Positions 14,614 to 22,831 of a stretch of 64,000 bases of DNA are shown piece after piece. The DNA is taken from the NCBI RefSeq assembly GCF_008064665.1, contig NZ_VRZA01000001.1, positions 186,001 to 250,000 on the forward strand, written 5' to 3'. The notes under the pieces are model-generated. The model was given only the letters and a program-made list of their open reading frames with translations, ran no database searches and was not told the origin of the DNA. How positions within the stretch are numbered: the stretch's first letter is position 1; each line of letters starts with the position of its first letter. A program made the translations under genes and the position numbers. Source of the stretch: Parahaliea maris (lineage in GTDB: Bacteria > Pseudomonadota > Gammaproteobacteria > Pseudomonadales > Halieaceae).

Positions 14614-17031
14614 CTAACCCAGCAGGCGAGCGATTTCAATGCTGGCGAAAACGAACGGACCGAGACCCTTCGGGTCGTCGGGGATAACCTTCTCGCTCAT
14701 GTAATAACGGTAGCTGCCGTCGCGACCAAAGCCGAGGCCGGCCACCTGGCAGATTTGGGTCAGGCTGGCGCTGCCATCCGGGTGCGGCTCAACGAATTCC
14801 CGCACCAGTCCCTCGTAGGACTTGATCGCAGCGTCACGGTAGGAAGTTGGCAGGATGCCCCTGTTTACTCCCTTGGCGAGCATGTAGGTAAACATGCTGC
14901 TACCGGAGGCCTCGAGATAGTTCCCGGTCGCATCGGGCATATCCAGTATCTGGTACCAGGTGCCGCTCTCGTCCTGTACTTCAAGCAAAGCGTCCGCCAA
15001 CTGCCGTGTCATGTCGATCAGCAGCTGGCGTCGCGCGGTATCCTCCGGGGGTATATAGTCCAGGGTATCCACCAGCGCCATGGCCAGCCAGCCGAGGCCA
15101 CGACCCCAGAAATACGCCGAGCGGCCCGTCTCCTTGTCGGCCCAAACCTGCTGCTTTTTTTCATCCCAGGCATGCCAGTACAGGCCGGTCTCCGGGTCGC
15201 GCAACTGGTCACGACTGATCTCGAACTCCCTGACCACCTCGTCGATGCTGTGCCCCTCTTCAAACAACTGGCTGTAGTGCGCCAGGAAAGGCATGCCCAT
15301 ATAGACTCCGTCGAGCCACAACTGGTACGGGTAACGCTGCTTGTGCCAGAACGCTCCGGCGCTCACCCGGGGGTGCTCTTCCAGTTGTTCCCGCAAACGG
15401 GTGGCCGCCGCGCGATAGCGCGGCTCCCCGGTTCGCTCATACAAACGCAGCAGCATTTTGCCGCTGTTGATACTGTCGATGTTGTAACTGGATTTGTCGT
15501 AACTGTGGATGCTGCCATCCTCCGCCACGAAGGAAGCGATCACCCCCTCCGCCATGGTGCTGTAGGCACGCTGGTCCAGGGCCAGGCCGAGGGCGTCATA
15601 GGCCTGCATCAGCAGGCCGGTGGTGTACTCCCAGTTTGCGGGGCGCGCACGCAGGTCATCCCAGCCACCGTGGGCCAGCTGCCGGCCGTGGCGGGCGATT
15701 TCGGAATCCACCAGCACCTGGGCCCAGCCCAGGGCCGCGTTCGCAGTGATCGGGAACTGCTTCTCCCCAGCGCCATAAGCGCTCGACACCTGTACTCGTG
15801 GAGTGATAGTCAGGCGTTCCGCCTCCCGATCCAGGTAATCGACAAAGGCCTTCTCGCTGGTAATACCACCCGGCTCACCGTCCCATGCAGCCAGAAAATA
15901 GTACTCCAGACGGGTGCCGCGGGGTTCCAGAACGGCAACGTGGTTTGCCTCGTCCTCCGCCAGTTCCCTGAGATCATTGCGATGAAACAGCACCGCCATG
16001 CCCAGCTCACCGCCGTCCAGGCTCTGCTTGCCCCAGGTACCCAGGTAGGAGAACGCCTCTCCGGTGATATCCAGGTCGCCCTTCACGGTGACGGTGCCCG
16101 GGTGCTTCACCACTCCGGTGACCAGGTTGTCCAATGGCTCGGAGCTTTCCAGAGCCACCTTCACCAACCGGCTTCCTGCCTGCATGGTCAGGGTACTGCG
16201 CAGTTGCACCGTCTTGCCGGCCACTTTCCAGTCCTTGTAGTGGATGGTAAAGGACGATTGCAGGTTACCGTTCTCCTTGATGCTCGCGGTCCAGCCGGAT
16301 ACATCGGACACCCGCTGCACCGCGTCATCCTGCCAGTAGCCGTAGCCCCCCATACCGAGGGAGGCACCGACCTTGAGCACGTCCAGCCCCCACTCCGAAG
16401 GCTCGTGGTAGGAATCAAAGCCATCCAGCCCCACACGCTGCAGCACCGGTTCCGGCACCTTCTTGCCGAAGATATCGAAACCGTTGCGCTCATCGAGATA
16501 GACCCGGTAGCCGACCTTGTCGGATTCGATACCGGGCCCTTCATAGCGGATGTACCAGGAGTGGTCGGTATGCTCGGGGGGCGGCGTCAGCTCCTGTACA
16601 TTCACGAAGTCGCCGCCGATATATTCACGCCCCTGCCAGTGCCCGCCTTCCTTGCGGGATATTTCTGCCTGGGTGCGCTTGGCGTAGCGTTGTTTCGCTG
16701 CCAGCTGGGCATCGCTGACCACCCGGATCTGACGCCGCTCCGCGCCTTTCAGGTCCAGCAACACCAGCAGGCTATCAACCTTTTTGTCACCATCGGTATC
16801 CAGCGTCTGGCTCGGCAATACCTGCTCACCCGCCAGCGCCACCAGCGAGCTGGCCGCCGTGCTCTCCTTCACGCCAAGGGAGGCAAAGCTGAGGGACAGG
16901 GGCTCATCATTGCGCTGGAAATTCGAGGGGTTGGCTACCTCAACAGTCGCCAGCGGCACCGTTGCAGCAGTGGACATGAGGGGTAGCAGCGCCAGCATCA
17001 ACCCCGCGGAAGTGTGTCGTTTTATTTTCAC
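14614..17031 (-). CDS. Exported DUF4861 - GH105 (unsaturated uronyl hydrolase) fusion
   Basis: An 805-residue two-domain protein. A signal peptide (SAGLMLALLPLMSTAATV) precedes a DUF4861-type domain to about residue 430 (VEVANPSNFQRNDEPLSL, YEGPGIESDKVGYRVYLDER, WGLDVLKVGASLGMGG). The C-terminal part is a GH105/GH88 (alpha/alpha)6 barrel: WEYTTGLLMQAYDAL, SINSGKMLLRLYERTG, LWLDGVYMGMPFLAHY with the catalytic-region Asp, YFWGRGLGWLAMAL and GSSMFTYMLAKG. GH105 enzymes remove unsaturated galacturonyl residues from pectin fragments. The start is GTG with GGAG 8 bases upstream. It heads the operon with kduI, kduD and uxaB. The two domains are more often separate proteins; the DUF4861 part may help bind or process the substrate. 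Confidence 0.88.
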   Translation of the reverse strand: MKIKRHTSAGLMLALLPLMSTAATVPLATVEVANPSNFQRNDEPLSLSFASLGVKESTAASSLVALAGEQVLPSQTLDTDGDKKVDSLLVLLDLKGAERRQIRVVSDAQLAAKQRYAKRTQAEISRKEGGHWQGREYIGGDFVNVQELTPPPEHTDHSWYIRYEGPGIESDKVGYRVYLDERNGFDIFGKKVPEPVLQRVGLDGFDSYHEPSEWGLDVLKVGASLGMGGYGYWQDDAVQRVSDVSGWTASIKENGNLQSSFTIHYKDWKVAGKTVQLRSTLTMQAGSRLVKVALESSEPLDNLVTGVVKHPGTVTVKGDLDITGEAFSYLGTWGKQSLDGGELGMAVLFHRNDLRELAEDEANHVAVLEPRGTRLEYYFLAAWDGEPGGITSEKAFVDYLDREAERLTITPRVQVSSAYGAGEKQFPITANAALGWAQVLVDSEIARHGRQLAHGGWDDLRARPANWEYTTGLLMQAYDALGLALDQRAYSTMAEGVIASFVAEDGSIHSYDKSSYNIDSINSGKMLLRLYERTGEPRYRAAATRLREQLEEHPRVSAGAFWHKQRYPYQLWLDGVYMGMPFLAHYSQLFEEGHSIDEVVREFEISRDQLRDPETGLYWHAWDEKKQQVWADKETGRSAYFWGRGLGWLAMALVDTLDYIPPEDTARRQLLIDMTRQLADALLEVQDESGTWYQILDMPDATGNYLEASGSSMFTYMLAKGVNRGILPTSYRDAAIKSYEGLVREFVEPHPDGSASLTQICQVAGLGFGRDGSYRYYMSEKVIPDDPKGLGPFVFASIEIARLLG

Positions 17032-17106
17032 CTGGTGCGCTCCAGTTATTGCACGGCTGTTCGGGTGGTGGCGTGTCGCCTTTGTATCGTCTCTTTATCG
17101 CTCTTG

Positions 17107-17150
17107 TGCCACCGGTAGCATAGAGTACAGGCGAAGGAACGAAAATTCAA
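17107..17150 (-). promoter_or_regulatory. Promoter and operator O2 for the DUF4861-GH105/kduI/kduD/uxaB unit
   Basis: On the minus strand TTGAAT (complement of 17145-17150) and TACTCT (complement of 17122-17127) are 17 bases apart. Operator O2, TGCCACCGGTAGCA at 17107-17120, starts 2 bases after the -10 and so covers the expected start of transcription. The GTG start of the first gene is about 75 bases further. Confidence 0.8.
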
Positions 17151-17206
17151 GGGAGACGGGGGATTGAGAGGGCCCAAAGCCGGAATCGAGAAGGTTTTCC
17201 AGGATA

Positions 17207-17239
17207 TAAAAAAACCCACAGCCGCTGTCGACTGTGGGT
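17207..17239 (-). terminator. Intrinsic terminator of the candidate small RNA
   Basis: On the minus strand an 8-bp stem (ACCCACAG / CTGTGGGT at 17214-17221 and 17232-17239) with a 10-base loop is followed by a run of T (A at 17208-17214 on the plus strand). The plus strand has no T run after the stem, so it works for minus-strand transcription. It lies upstream of the promoter at 17122-17150 and would insulate it. Confidence 0.8.
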
Positions 17240-17383
17240 CAAAAAGGGAAGCGGTCCGTTTGCCGGGGGTCCCGCCCAACACTTACCCCCAGACCACGCC
17301 CCTGTTAGCAGTGCGGCTTCCCGCGAAAGCCGCAGATTCAACCGGACCTGCGCAGCAGCGACAACCTACACACTGCCACCGGT
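17207..17383 (-). ncRNA. Candidate small regulatory RNA under uronate repressor control
   Basis: A good promoter with two operators (see 17374-17419) faces a stretch of about 175 bases that ends in an intrinsic terminator and contains no credible reading frame: the longest minus-strand frame from here has no ribosome binding site and runs through the terminator. Two further stem-loops precede the terminator: TGCGGCTT/AAGCCGCA (17312-17319 with 17327-17334, 8 bp, perfect) and GGGGGT/ACCCCC (17265-17270 with 17285-17290). The likely 5' end is near 17383, inside operator O3. It could also be the 3' part of a long lacI transcript, since lacI ends at 17558. Targets are unknown. The call rests on promoter, structure and terminator only. 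Confidence 0.55.
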
Positions 17384-17419
17384 AGCAAGAATATACCCCC
17401 GCAATGCCACCGCTGGCAA
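17374..17419 (-). promoter_or_regulatory. Double-operator promoter (O3 and O4) facing the small RNA candidate
   Basis: On the minus strand TTGCCA (complement of 17414-17419) and TATATT (complement of 17390-17395) are 18 bases apart. Operator O3, TGCCACCGGTAGCA at 17374-17387, lies just after the -10; O4, TGCCACCGCTGGCA at 17405-17418, covers the -35. Their centres are 31 bases apart, close to three helical turns, so two dimers could sit on the same face. Confidence 0.75.
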
Positions 17420-17557
17420 TCATTTCTTCAAACAGGGGCCATTTTTCGACATAAAGGCCATTGATGGGCCCCGGCCCCACAACTTTCGGAACCGTAGTTA
17501 CAGTGAGACATAAAGAAGCAGGGGCACTAACCCCCGGAGAAAAACGCCCGGACAGGG

Positions 17558-18592
17558 CTAACCGCGAACCGGCCCGCTGCTCTGGCGCAAGATCAATTCC
17601 GGCGCGAATTCATGGGTGAGTTCCGACGCTTCATCAGGCCGCCCGGCGATACTGGCCAACAGCTTCTTTACGGCGAGAGCGGCCATACGCTCATTGTGGC
17701 GACGGAAGGTAGTGAGGGGCGGTACGATCTTCGATGCCAGCGGACTGTCGTCGTAACCCGCCACCGAAAGCTGTTGCGGCACCTTGATGCCCAACTGCCA
17801 GGCGGCGTGAATCACCCCTGCCGCCATCTCATCATTACTGGCAAAAATGGCGGTGGGCGGTTCGGGACGGTCCAACAGGCGCATGCCGGCATCGATACCC
17901 GACTCGTAGGTGAAGTCACCCTCCACGATGTTGTCCGGGGGCAAGTCCAGGCCCAAATCCTCCAGCCCCTGTCGGAAACCCTCAAACCGCACCTCCGATG
18001 CCAGGCGATACTTGGGCCCCGTGATCATGGCGATATCACGGTGCCCGAGTTCGGCGAAATGCCGGGCGAGGTCGACCATGACGGCACGATCATCAGAAAT
18101 CACGATACGCTCGGGCCGGTCCACAGGCAGCGCCGCCAGACGCACATAGTGAAAGCCCTCGGCGTCGAGGGCCGCGGCCAGTTTTTCGTTGGCGGACAGC
18201 GGCGGCAGGATCACCACCCCGTCGAGCTTGGAGCGGGTGATGAATTTTTTCACCCCGGACACCAGGTTGCGAGCCAGGTGGTCGCAGGGGTGCACCACCA
18301 GCTCGTAGCCCTCCGCCACGCAGACGCTGAGAATGCCCCGCTGCACAGCGTGGATAAACAGCGCATTGGGATCGTCGTACAGCAAACCGAGCATGTAGGA
18401 GCGGCTGGACGCCAGGCCGCGTGCCTGGGGGCTGGGCACGTATTTGAGTTGTTTTATGACCTTCTGGATCTGCTCCCGGGTCTTCTGGTTCACCTTGGGC
18501 GAATCGTTGAGCACCCGGGAAACGGTGCGCTTGGAAACACCCGCGATACGCGCCACGTCATTGATCGTGGGACTGGTGGATTCTTTACTCAA
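17558..18592 (-). CDS. LacI-family transcriptional regulator of the pectin/uronate locus
   Basis: A 344-residue LacI/GalR regulator. The helix-turn-helix is at about residues 9-30 (TINDVARIAGVSKRTVSRVL) with the hinge at 48-60 (YVPSPQARGLASSRS), then a periplasmic-binding-protein-like sensor domain (LDGVVILPPLS, AMITGPKYRLASEVRFEGF, AIFASNDEMAAGVIHAAW, VAGYDDSPLASKIVPPLTTF). It starts at TTG with AGGAG 9 bases upstream and lies 22 bases after the GH28 gene, as the last gene of the TRAP operon. The palindrome TGCCACCGGTAGCA with central CG is what LacI-type dimers bind, and it precedes the TRAP operon too, so autoregulation is likely. KDG or a related uronate intermediate is a natural inducer, but that is inference. 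Confidence 0.9.
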   Translation of the reverse strand: MSKESTSPTINDVARIAGVSKRTVSRVLNDSPKVNQKTREQIQKVIKQLKYVPSPQARGLASSRSYMLGLLYDDPNALFIHAVQRGILSVCVAEGYELVVHPCDHLARNLVSGVKKFITRSKLDGVVILPPLSANEKLAAALDAEGFHYVRLAALPVDRPERIVISDDRAVMVDLARHFAELGHRDIAMITGPKYRLASEVRFEGFRQGLEDLGLDLPPDNIVEGDFTYESGIDAGMRLLDRPEPPTAIFASNDEMAAGVIHAAWQLGIKVPQQLSVAGYDDSPLASKIVPPLTTFRRHNERMAALAVKKLLASIAGRPDEASELTHEFAPELILRQSSGPVRG

Positions 18593-18614
18593 CGCACTCG
18601 CTCCTGTTCACCTG

Positions 18615-20072
18615 TCAGACGGCGGGACCCCGCCAGGCATTGCCATTAATCGTAACCTGATCGACCTCGAGGCCCGTGACGTGCTCCACAATACCGATGG
18701 TCCCTGCGCGACGCACCATAACATTTTCCAGGCGTACATCCCGCACCGGGTTGCGGGCAAAGCCACGCACCTGGAACACCCGGTCGGCATTCTCCACCAC
18801 CAGGTTGCTCACTTCCACATCCCGCACCAGGGGCTCGAAGTCACCGGCATCACCTTCCTCGTAGTGGAAGTTGATCACCAGCACATCCTTGACCCGCCCG
18901 ACATGAATGTTGCGATAACGCAGATGCTCCAGTACGCCTCCGCGCACAGAGTTGGTTTTTATCCGCAGGGCGCGCTCGAGGTCCGGGCTGTTCATTTCGC
19001 AATTCTCGGCGTACACATGGCGCACCCCGCCGGAAATTTCGCTGCCGATGACCACACCGCCGTGACCGGCCGCCATGTGACAGCCTCTGATCAGCACATC
19101 CTCACAGGGCACCGCAATCCTGCGCCCGTCGGCATTCCGACCGGATTTTATCGCGATACAGTCGTCACCGGTATCGAAGCGGCAGTTGTCGATGAGCACC
19201 CTGCGACAGGATTCCGGGTTACAGCCGTCGGAGTTGGGGCCGTGGCTGGAACAGGTAACACCCCGCACCACCACATCCTCGCAGAGGACCGGGTGAATCA
19301 ACCAGAAGGGTGAATCCTTCAGGGTGACACCTTCCAGCAATACGCGCTTGCAGCGATAGAATTGCACCAGCGGGGGACGCAACCAGCTTCCCTCGCCGTA
19401 AAGGCGCTCTGCCACCGGCAACCCCGCCTCGGTTTCCTGCTCCAGCCGCGCCCGGGCCGGCGCCTGGTCCTGCCCCTCGATCAGGTCCCAGTGCTGCTCA
19501 CTGTTCGGCCCCTTCCAGGGCCACCAGGTCTGGTCATTGGCATTGCCCTGAAGTGTGCCGGCACCGGTAACTGCCACGTTTTCCTGCCCGTAGGCATACA
19601 CCAGCGGGGAATAGTTCATCAGCTCCATCCCTTCCCAGCGGGTGAACACCCTGGGTAGGTAGCGCTGCGGGTCGGTGCTGAAGGACAGCTCCGCCCCCTC
19701 CACGAGGTGCAGGTTTACATTTGAGCGCAGGTGTATCGGCCCGCAGGCAAATACGCCTTCGGGCACAACAACGCGACCGCCACCTGCCTCGTGGCAGGCG
19801 GCTATGGCACGGGTAATGGCTGCCGTGGCGTCGGCCTGACCACCCGCCTCGGCGCCGAAGTCGCGGATATCGAAATCCCGGTCCGGAAATGTGGCGGTGG
19901 CAATGGTCTCACTGATCTCCCGGGCCCGGGCCCACCCGTCCGCCGCTTCTGCGGCAACCCCTGCCCCGGTACTCGCTGTGCAACCCGCCAGCGCCGCGCC
20001 TGTAGCACCCGCCACAGCCAGGTGCAAAAAGTGACGGCGGGACAAGGCATAATTCCGGTGTGCTCGCTTCAT
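18615..20072 (-). CDS. GH28 polygalacturonase-like Tat lipoprotein
   Basis: A 485-residue GH28 beta-helix protein. The N terminus has a twin-arginine motif (SRRHFLHLAVAG) followed by a lipobox (ALAGC), so it is probably folded before export and then lipid-anchored. Catalytic signatures are intact: NSDGCNPES (NTDG motif), FDTGDDCIAIKSG (the DD pair), GHGGVVIGSE (G-H-G) and RALRIKTN (RIK). The form with RIKTN suits exo-acting enzymes on oligogalacturonides. The ATG overlaps the kdgK stop by 4 bases, so translation is coupled. A surface or periplasm-facing anchor would release galacturonate close to the TRAP binding protein. Confidence 0.92.
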   Translation of the reverse strand: MKRAHRNYALSRRHFLHLAVAGATGAALAGCTASTGAGVAAEAADGWARAREISETIATATFPDRDFDIRDFGAEAGGQADATAAITRAIAACHEAGGGRVVVPEGVFACGPIHLRSNVNLHLVEGAELSFSTDPQRYLPRVFTRWEGMELMNYSPLVYAYGQENVAVTGAGTLQGNANDQTWWPWKGPNSEQHWDLIEGQDQAPARARLEQETEAGLPVAERLYGEGSWLRPPLVQFYRCKRVLLEGVTLKDSPFWLIHPVLCEDVVVRGVTCSSHGPNSDGCNPESCRRVLIDNCRFDTGDDCIAIKSGRNADGRRIAVPCEDVLIRGCHMAAGHGGVVIGSEISGGVRHVYAENCEMNSPDLERALRIKTNSVRGGVLEHLRYRNIHVGRVKDVLVINFHYEEGDAGDFEPLVRDVEVSNLVVENADRVFQVRGFARNPVRDVRLENVMVRRAGTIGIVEHVTGLEVDQVTINGNAWRGPAV

Positions 20073-21037
20073 TGGCCCGCCTCACTATTTACCGGATCCG
20101 GCATCTGTTCCCGGGGCAGGATCGCGCCGCGAACCTGGATGACCCGGGCGGCCAGGGCATGCCCCTGCCGGGATGCGTCGGCAGGCGCGAGGCCGGACAA
20201 TCGCCCCGCAAGGTAGCCGGCATTGAAGGAGTCACCTGCCGCCGTGGTGTCTACCACGGTTTCAACCCGCTGCGCCGCCACCACCTGCTCCCCTTCGGCA
20301 TCTTTCACGCGACAGCCGGCAGGGCCCTGCTTCAGGACAATTTCACCTGCCCCCTCGGCCGCTATCCGGGCCAGGGTAACGCCCGGGCCGGCATCGCCGA
20401 ACAATGCCTGCTCGTCCTCGAACGTGGGCAATACCATATCCGAAGTCTCACAGGCCCGGCTGAAGGCCCGCCTGGCAGCTTCGCCGTCGGGCCAGCCGGC
20501 GGGACGGTAATTGCCGTCGAAGGCAACCTTCACTCCGCGCTGGCGCAACCCGGCCAGTAGCGCGAACAGCTTCTCCTGTGCCGCCGGCGGGTATAGCGAC
20601 AAGGTAATGCCGGAAAGGTAGACCAGTCGATACCCGCTCAGCGCGGCTCTCAGCGCCTCGACCCGGGCATCGTCGTCGAATAATTCACGGGCCGGTGCCG
20701 CGCTGCGCCAGTAACTGAAATGGCGTTCACCGTCGGGGTCGGTGTCGATCATATACAGCCCTGGCACCCGCCCGGGCAGGCGCGTCACCAGGGAAACACC
20801 CACCCCCTCCGCCTGCCAGGCGTCCAGCATCCACTGGCTGTGTTGGTCATCGCCCAGGGCAGTGACATAGTCAACGTCCATTCCCAGGCGCGCCATGTAC
20901 ACCGCGGTATTGAGGGTATCGCCACCGTACCCGAGGGTCATGGTGCGGCTCGCGCCCTGGCCCGGAACGCCCGAAAGCTCCAGCATACATTCGCCGATCG
21001 CGGCCACACGGGGCCTGTTGTTCACCAAATCGTTCAT
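20069..21037 (-). CDS. kdgK: 2-keto-3-deoxygluconate kinase
   Basis: A 322-residue PfkB-family sugar kinase: ECMLELSG at the N terminus, GYGGDTLNTAVYMARLG, GLYMIDTDPDGERHFSYWR (typical of KdgK), FDGNYRPAGW, and the catalytic DTTAAGDSFNAGYLAGRL near residue 262. It phosphorylates KDG, the product of both UxaA and KduD, to KDPG. Four-base overlaps with dctM upstream and GH28 downstream show tight coupling. The KDPG aldolase that should follow is not in this window. Confidence 0.93.
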   Translation of the reverse strand: MNDLVNNRPRVAAIGECMLELSGVPGQGASRTMTLGYGGDTLNTAVYMARLGMDVDYVTALGDDQHSQWMLDAWQAEGVGVSLVTRLPGRVPGLYMIDTDPDGERHFSYWRSAAPARELFDDDARVEALRAALSGYRLVYLSGITLSLYPPAAQEKLFALLAGLRQRGVKVAFDGNYRPAGWPDGEAARRAFSRACETSDMVLPTFEDEQALFGDAGPGVTLARIAAEGAGEIVLKQGPAGCRVKDAEGEQVVAAQRVETVVDTTAAGDSFNAGYLAGRLSGLAPADASRQGHALAARVIQVRGAILPREQMPDPVNSEAGQ

Positions 21038-22329
21038 TCGTAGAGACCAAAGAAGCGCGGCAGCGCCTCACTGAAAAAGGGCACATAGGTGACCAGCAGC
21101 AGGGCGACGAACATCGCGGCATACATGGGCATCAGCGGCTTGATAATGCGGGCAATGGAGGTACGGGCTATGGCACAGCTGACAAACAGCACACTGCCAA
21201 CCGGTGGTGTGCACAACCCGATGGACAGGTTGAGCACCATCATGATACCGAAGTGCAGGGGCGACATGTCCAGTTGTACCGCAACCGGCAGGAAGATCGG
21301 GGTGAATATCAGCACCGCCGGGGTCATGTCCATGAAGGAACCCACCAGTAGCAGTACCAGGTTGATCATCAGCAGAATCATCAACGGGTTGTCGCTGAAG
21401 CCCAGCAGCGCTTCGGCCACCAGCACCGGCACGTTCTGGAAGGCCAGAAGCCAGGACATGGCCATGGAAGTTCCGACCAGCAGCATGACGATAGCCGTTG
21501 TTTCCGTCGCCTTCAGCAGGATGCCGGGCAACTCGGTAATGGCCACTTCACGGTACGCCAGCACCGACAGACCCAGCGCATACAACACAGCGATGGCCCC
21601 GGCCTCGGTCGCGGTAAAGATACCGCCGATGATGCCGCCTATGACCAGCACGATGAGGAACAGGCTGGGAGCCGCCGCCAGGGTGTGACGCAGCACTTCA
21701 GCCGCTGGGACGGTACCACCCGCCGGCATATTGCGACGCTTGGCATAGAGTGCGCACACTGCCATCAGGCACAGAGCCACCAGCATGCCAGGCAGGTAGC
21801 CACCCAGGAACAGGGCTGCGATGGACACCCCGCCACTGGCCACTGCATACACGATGAGTATGTTGCTGGGGGGAATCAGCAGGCCGGTGGTGGCCGAGGT
21901 GGCGGTAATCGCCGCGCTGAATTCCCGCTCGTACTTTTCCTCGTCCATGGCCGGCACCATGAACCCCCCCACCGCCGAGGTAGCCGCCACCGCGGAGCCC
22001 GAAATGGCGCCGAACAGGGTGCAGGAAATCACGTTCACAAAGGCCAGTCCCCCGGGGACCATGCCCACCAGGCACTTGGCAAAGTTGATCAGTCGCCGGG
22101 CGATGCCGCCCTGCCCCATTAACAGGCCGGACAGGATGAAAAGGGGAATCGCCAGCAGGGCAAAGCTGTTGATACCGCCCGCCATGCGCTGGGCAATGGT
22201 GGTCAATGCGGGGCCGGGGTCAATCGACACCAGCATCGCCAGCATGGTCGCCACGCCAATACAGAAGGCTACCGGGACACCCAGCGTCAGCAGCAGCACA
22301 AAAGTCAGGACCAGTGCCAGTTCAACCAT
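21034..22329 (-). CDS. dctM: TRAP transporter large permease subunit
   Basis: A 431-residue DctM-type membrane protein with about 12 hydrophobic segments from the first residue on (VELALVLTFVLLLTLGVPVAFCIG). Family segments include GAISGSAVAATSAVGGFMVPAM, LIPPSNILIVYAVASGG and FTPIFLPVAVQLDMSPLHFG. I use the ATG at 22329; the open frame continues upstream but only by overlapping dctQ in another frame. It lies 2 bases after the dctQ stop. It uses the sodium gradient to move the substrate delivered by DctP; the neighbours imply uronate or a short oligogalacturonide. Confidence 0.93.
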   Translation of the reverse strand: MVELALVLTFVLLLTLGVPVAFCIGVATMLAMLVSIDPGPALTTIAQRMAGGINSFALLAIPLFILSGLLMGQGGIARRLINFAKCLVGMVPGGLAFVNVISCTLFGAISGSAVAATSAVGGFMVPAMDEEKYEREFSAAITATSATTGLLIPPSNILIVYAVASGGVSIAALFLGGYLPGMLVALCLMAVCALYAKRRNMPAGGTVPAAEVLRHTLAAAPSLFLIVLVIGGIIGGIFTATEAGAIAVLYALGLSVLAYREVAITELPGILLKATETTAIVMLLVGTSMAMSWLLAFQNVPVLVAEALLGFSDNPLMILLMINLVLLLVGSFMDMTPAVLIFTPIFLPVAVQLDMSPLHFGIMMVLNLSIGLCTPPVGSVLFVSCAIARTSIARIIKPLMPMYAAMFVALLLVTYVPFFSEALPRFFGLYE

Positions 22330-22331
22330 TG

Positions 22332-22829
22332 TCAGACACTCCCTCTGCCATGCGTGTTGCCGTCGCGATACTCGCGCCAGCCGTGCAGGCAGTTCTCTGC
22401 CGCGTAGATCGTAATCAGTGCGCCGCTCAGGGGCACCACGGTATACACCCAGGCCATGGGCAGGCCCAGCGCTGGCGAGACCTGGTTGAGTTCCCAGGTC
22501 ATGGCCACCAGCTTGCTGCCGCCCACCACCATGACGGCGAGGGCAAAGCCGGCGACGACCGCGTTGACGAACACGTCCAGTGCGAAGGCCTTGCCTCCCC
22601 TCAGACGCTGGGCGAGCAGGTCGATGCCCAGGTGCATCTTCACTTTGTAGGCGTAACTCGCGCCCAGGATGCCAATCCACACCAGCAGGAAGCGCGCCAG
22701 CTCCTCGGTCCAGGAGCTGGGCTCGGAGAGCAGGTAACGGGACAGGATCTGCCAGGTGACGGACACCACCAGCAGGGCCATCAATGCAGACAGCAACCAG
22801 CGGAACAGGCGATCGACAAACTCCAGCAC
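22332..22829 (-). CDS. dctQ: TRAP transporter small permease subunit
   Basis: A 165-residue DctQ protein with four membrane segments (LLSALMALLVVSVTWQIL, FLLVWIGILGASYAY, AVVAGFALAVMVVGG, YTVVPLSGALITIYAAE) and the family sequence WTEELARFLLVWIG after SRYLL. It starts at GTG, 2 bases after dctP, and pairs with DctM to form the membrane part of the carrier. Confidence 0.92.
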   Translation of the reverse strand: MLEFVDRLFRWLLSALMALLVVSVTWQILSRYLLSEPSSWTEELARFLLVWIGILGASYAYKVKMHLGIDLLAQRLRGGKAFALDVFVNAVVAGFALAVMVVGGSKLVAMTWELNQVSPALGLPMAWVYTVVPLSGALITIYAAENCLHGWREYRDGNTHGRGSV

Positions 22830-22831
22830 GA

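Noticed and set aside
13756-16986. Plus-strand open frame of 1076 codons opposite kduI and the DUF4861-GH105 gene
   Set aside because: It mirrors two clear genes on the other strand, is rich in His/Gln/Arg/Val as expected for an antisense frame in GC-rich DNA, and has no family motif.
17147-17480. Small minus-strand frames over the small RNA region (for example 65 codons ending at 17283)
   Set aside because: They run through operators O3/O4, the promoter or the terminator, and lack ribosome binding sites, so they do not look like proteins.
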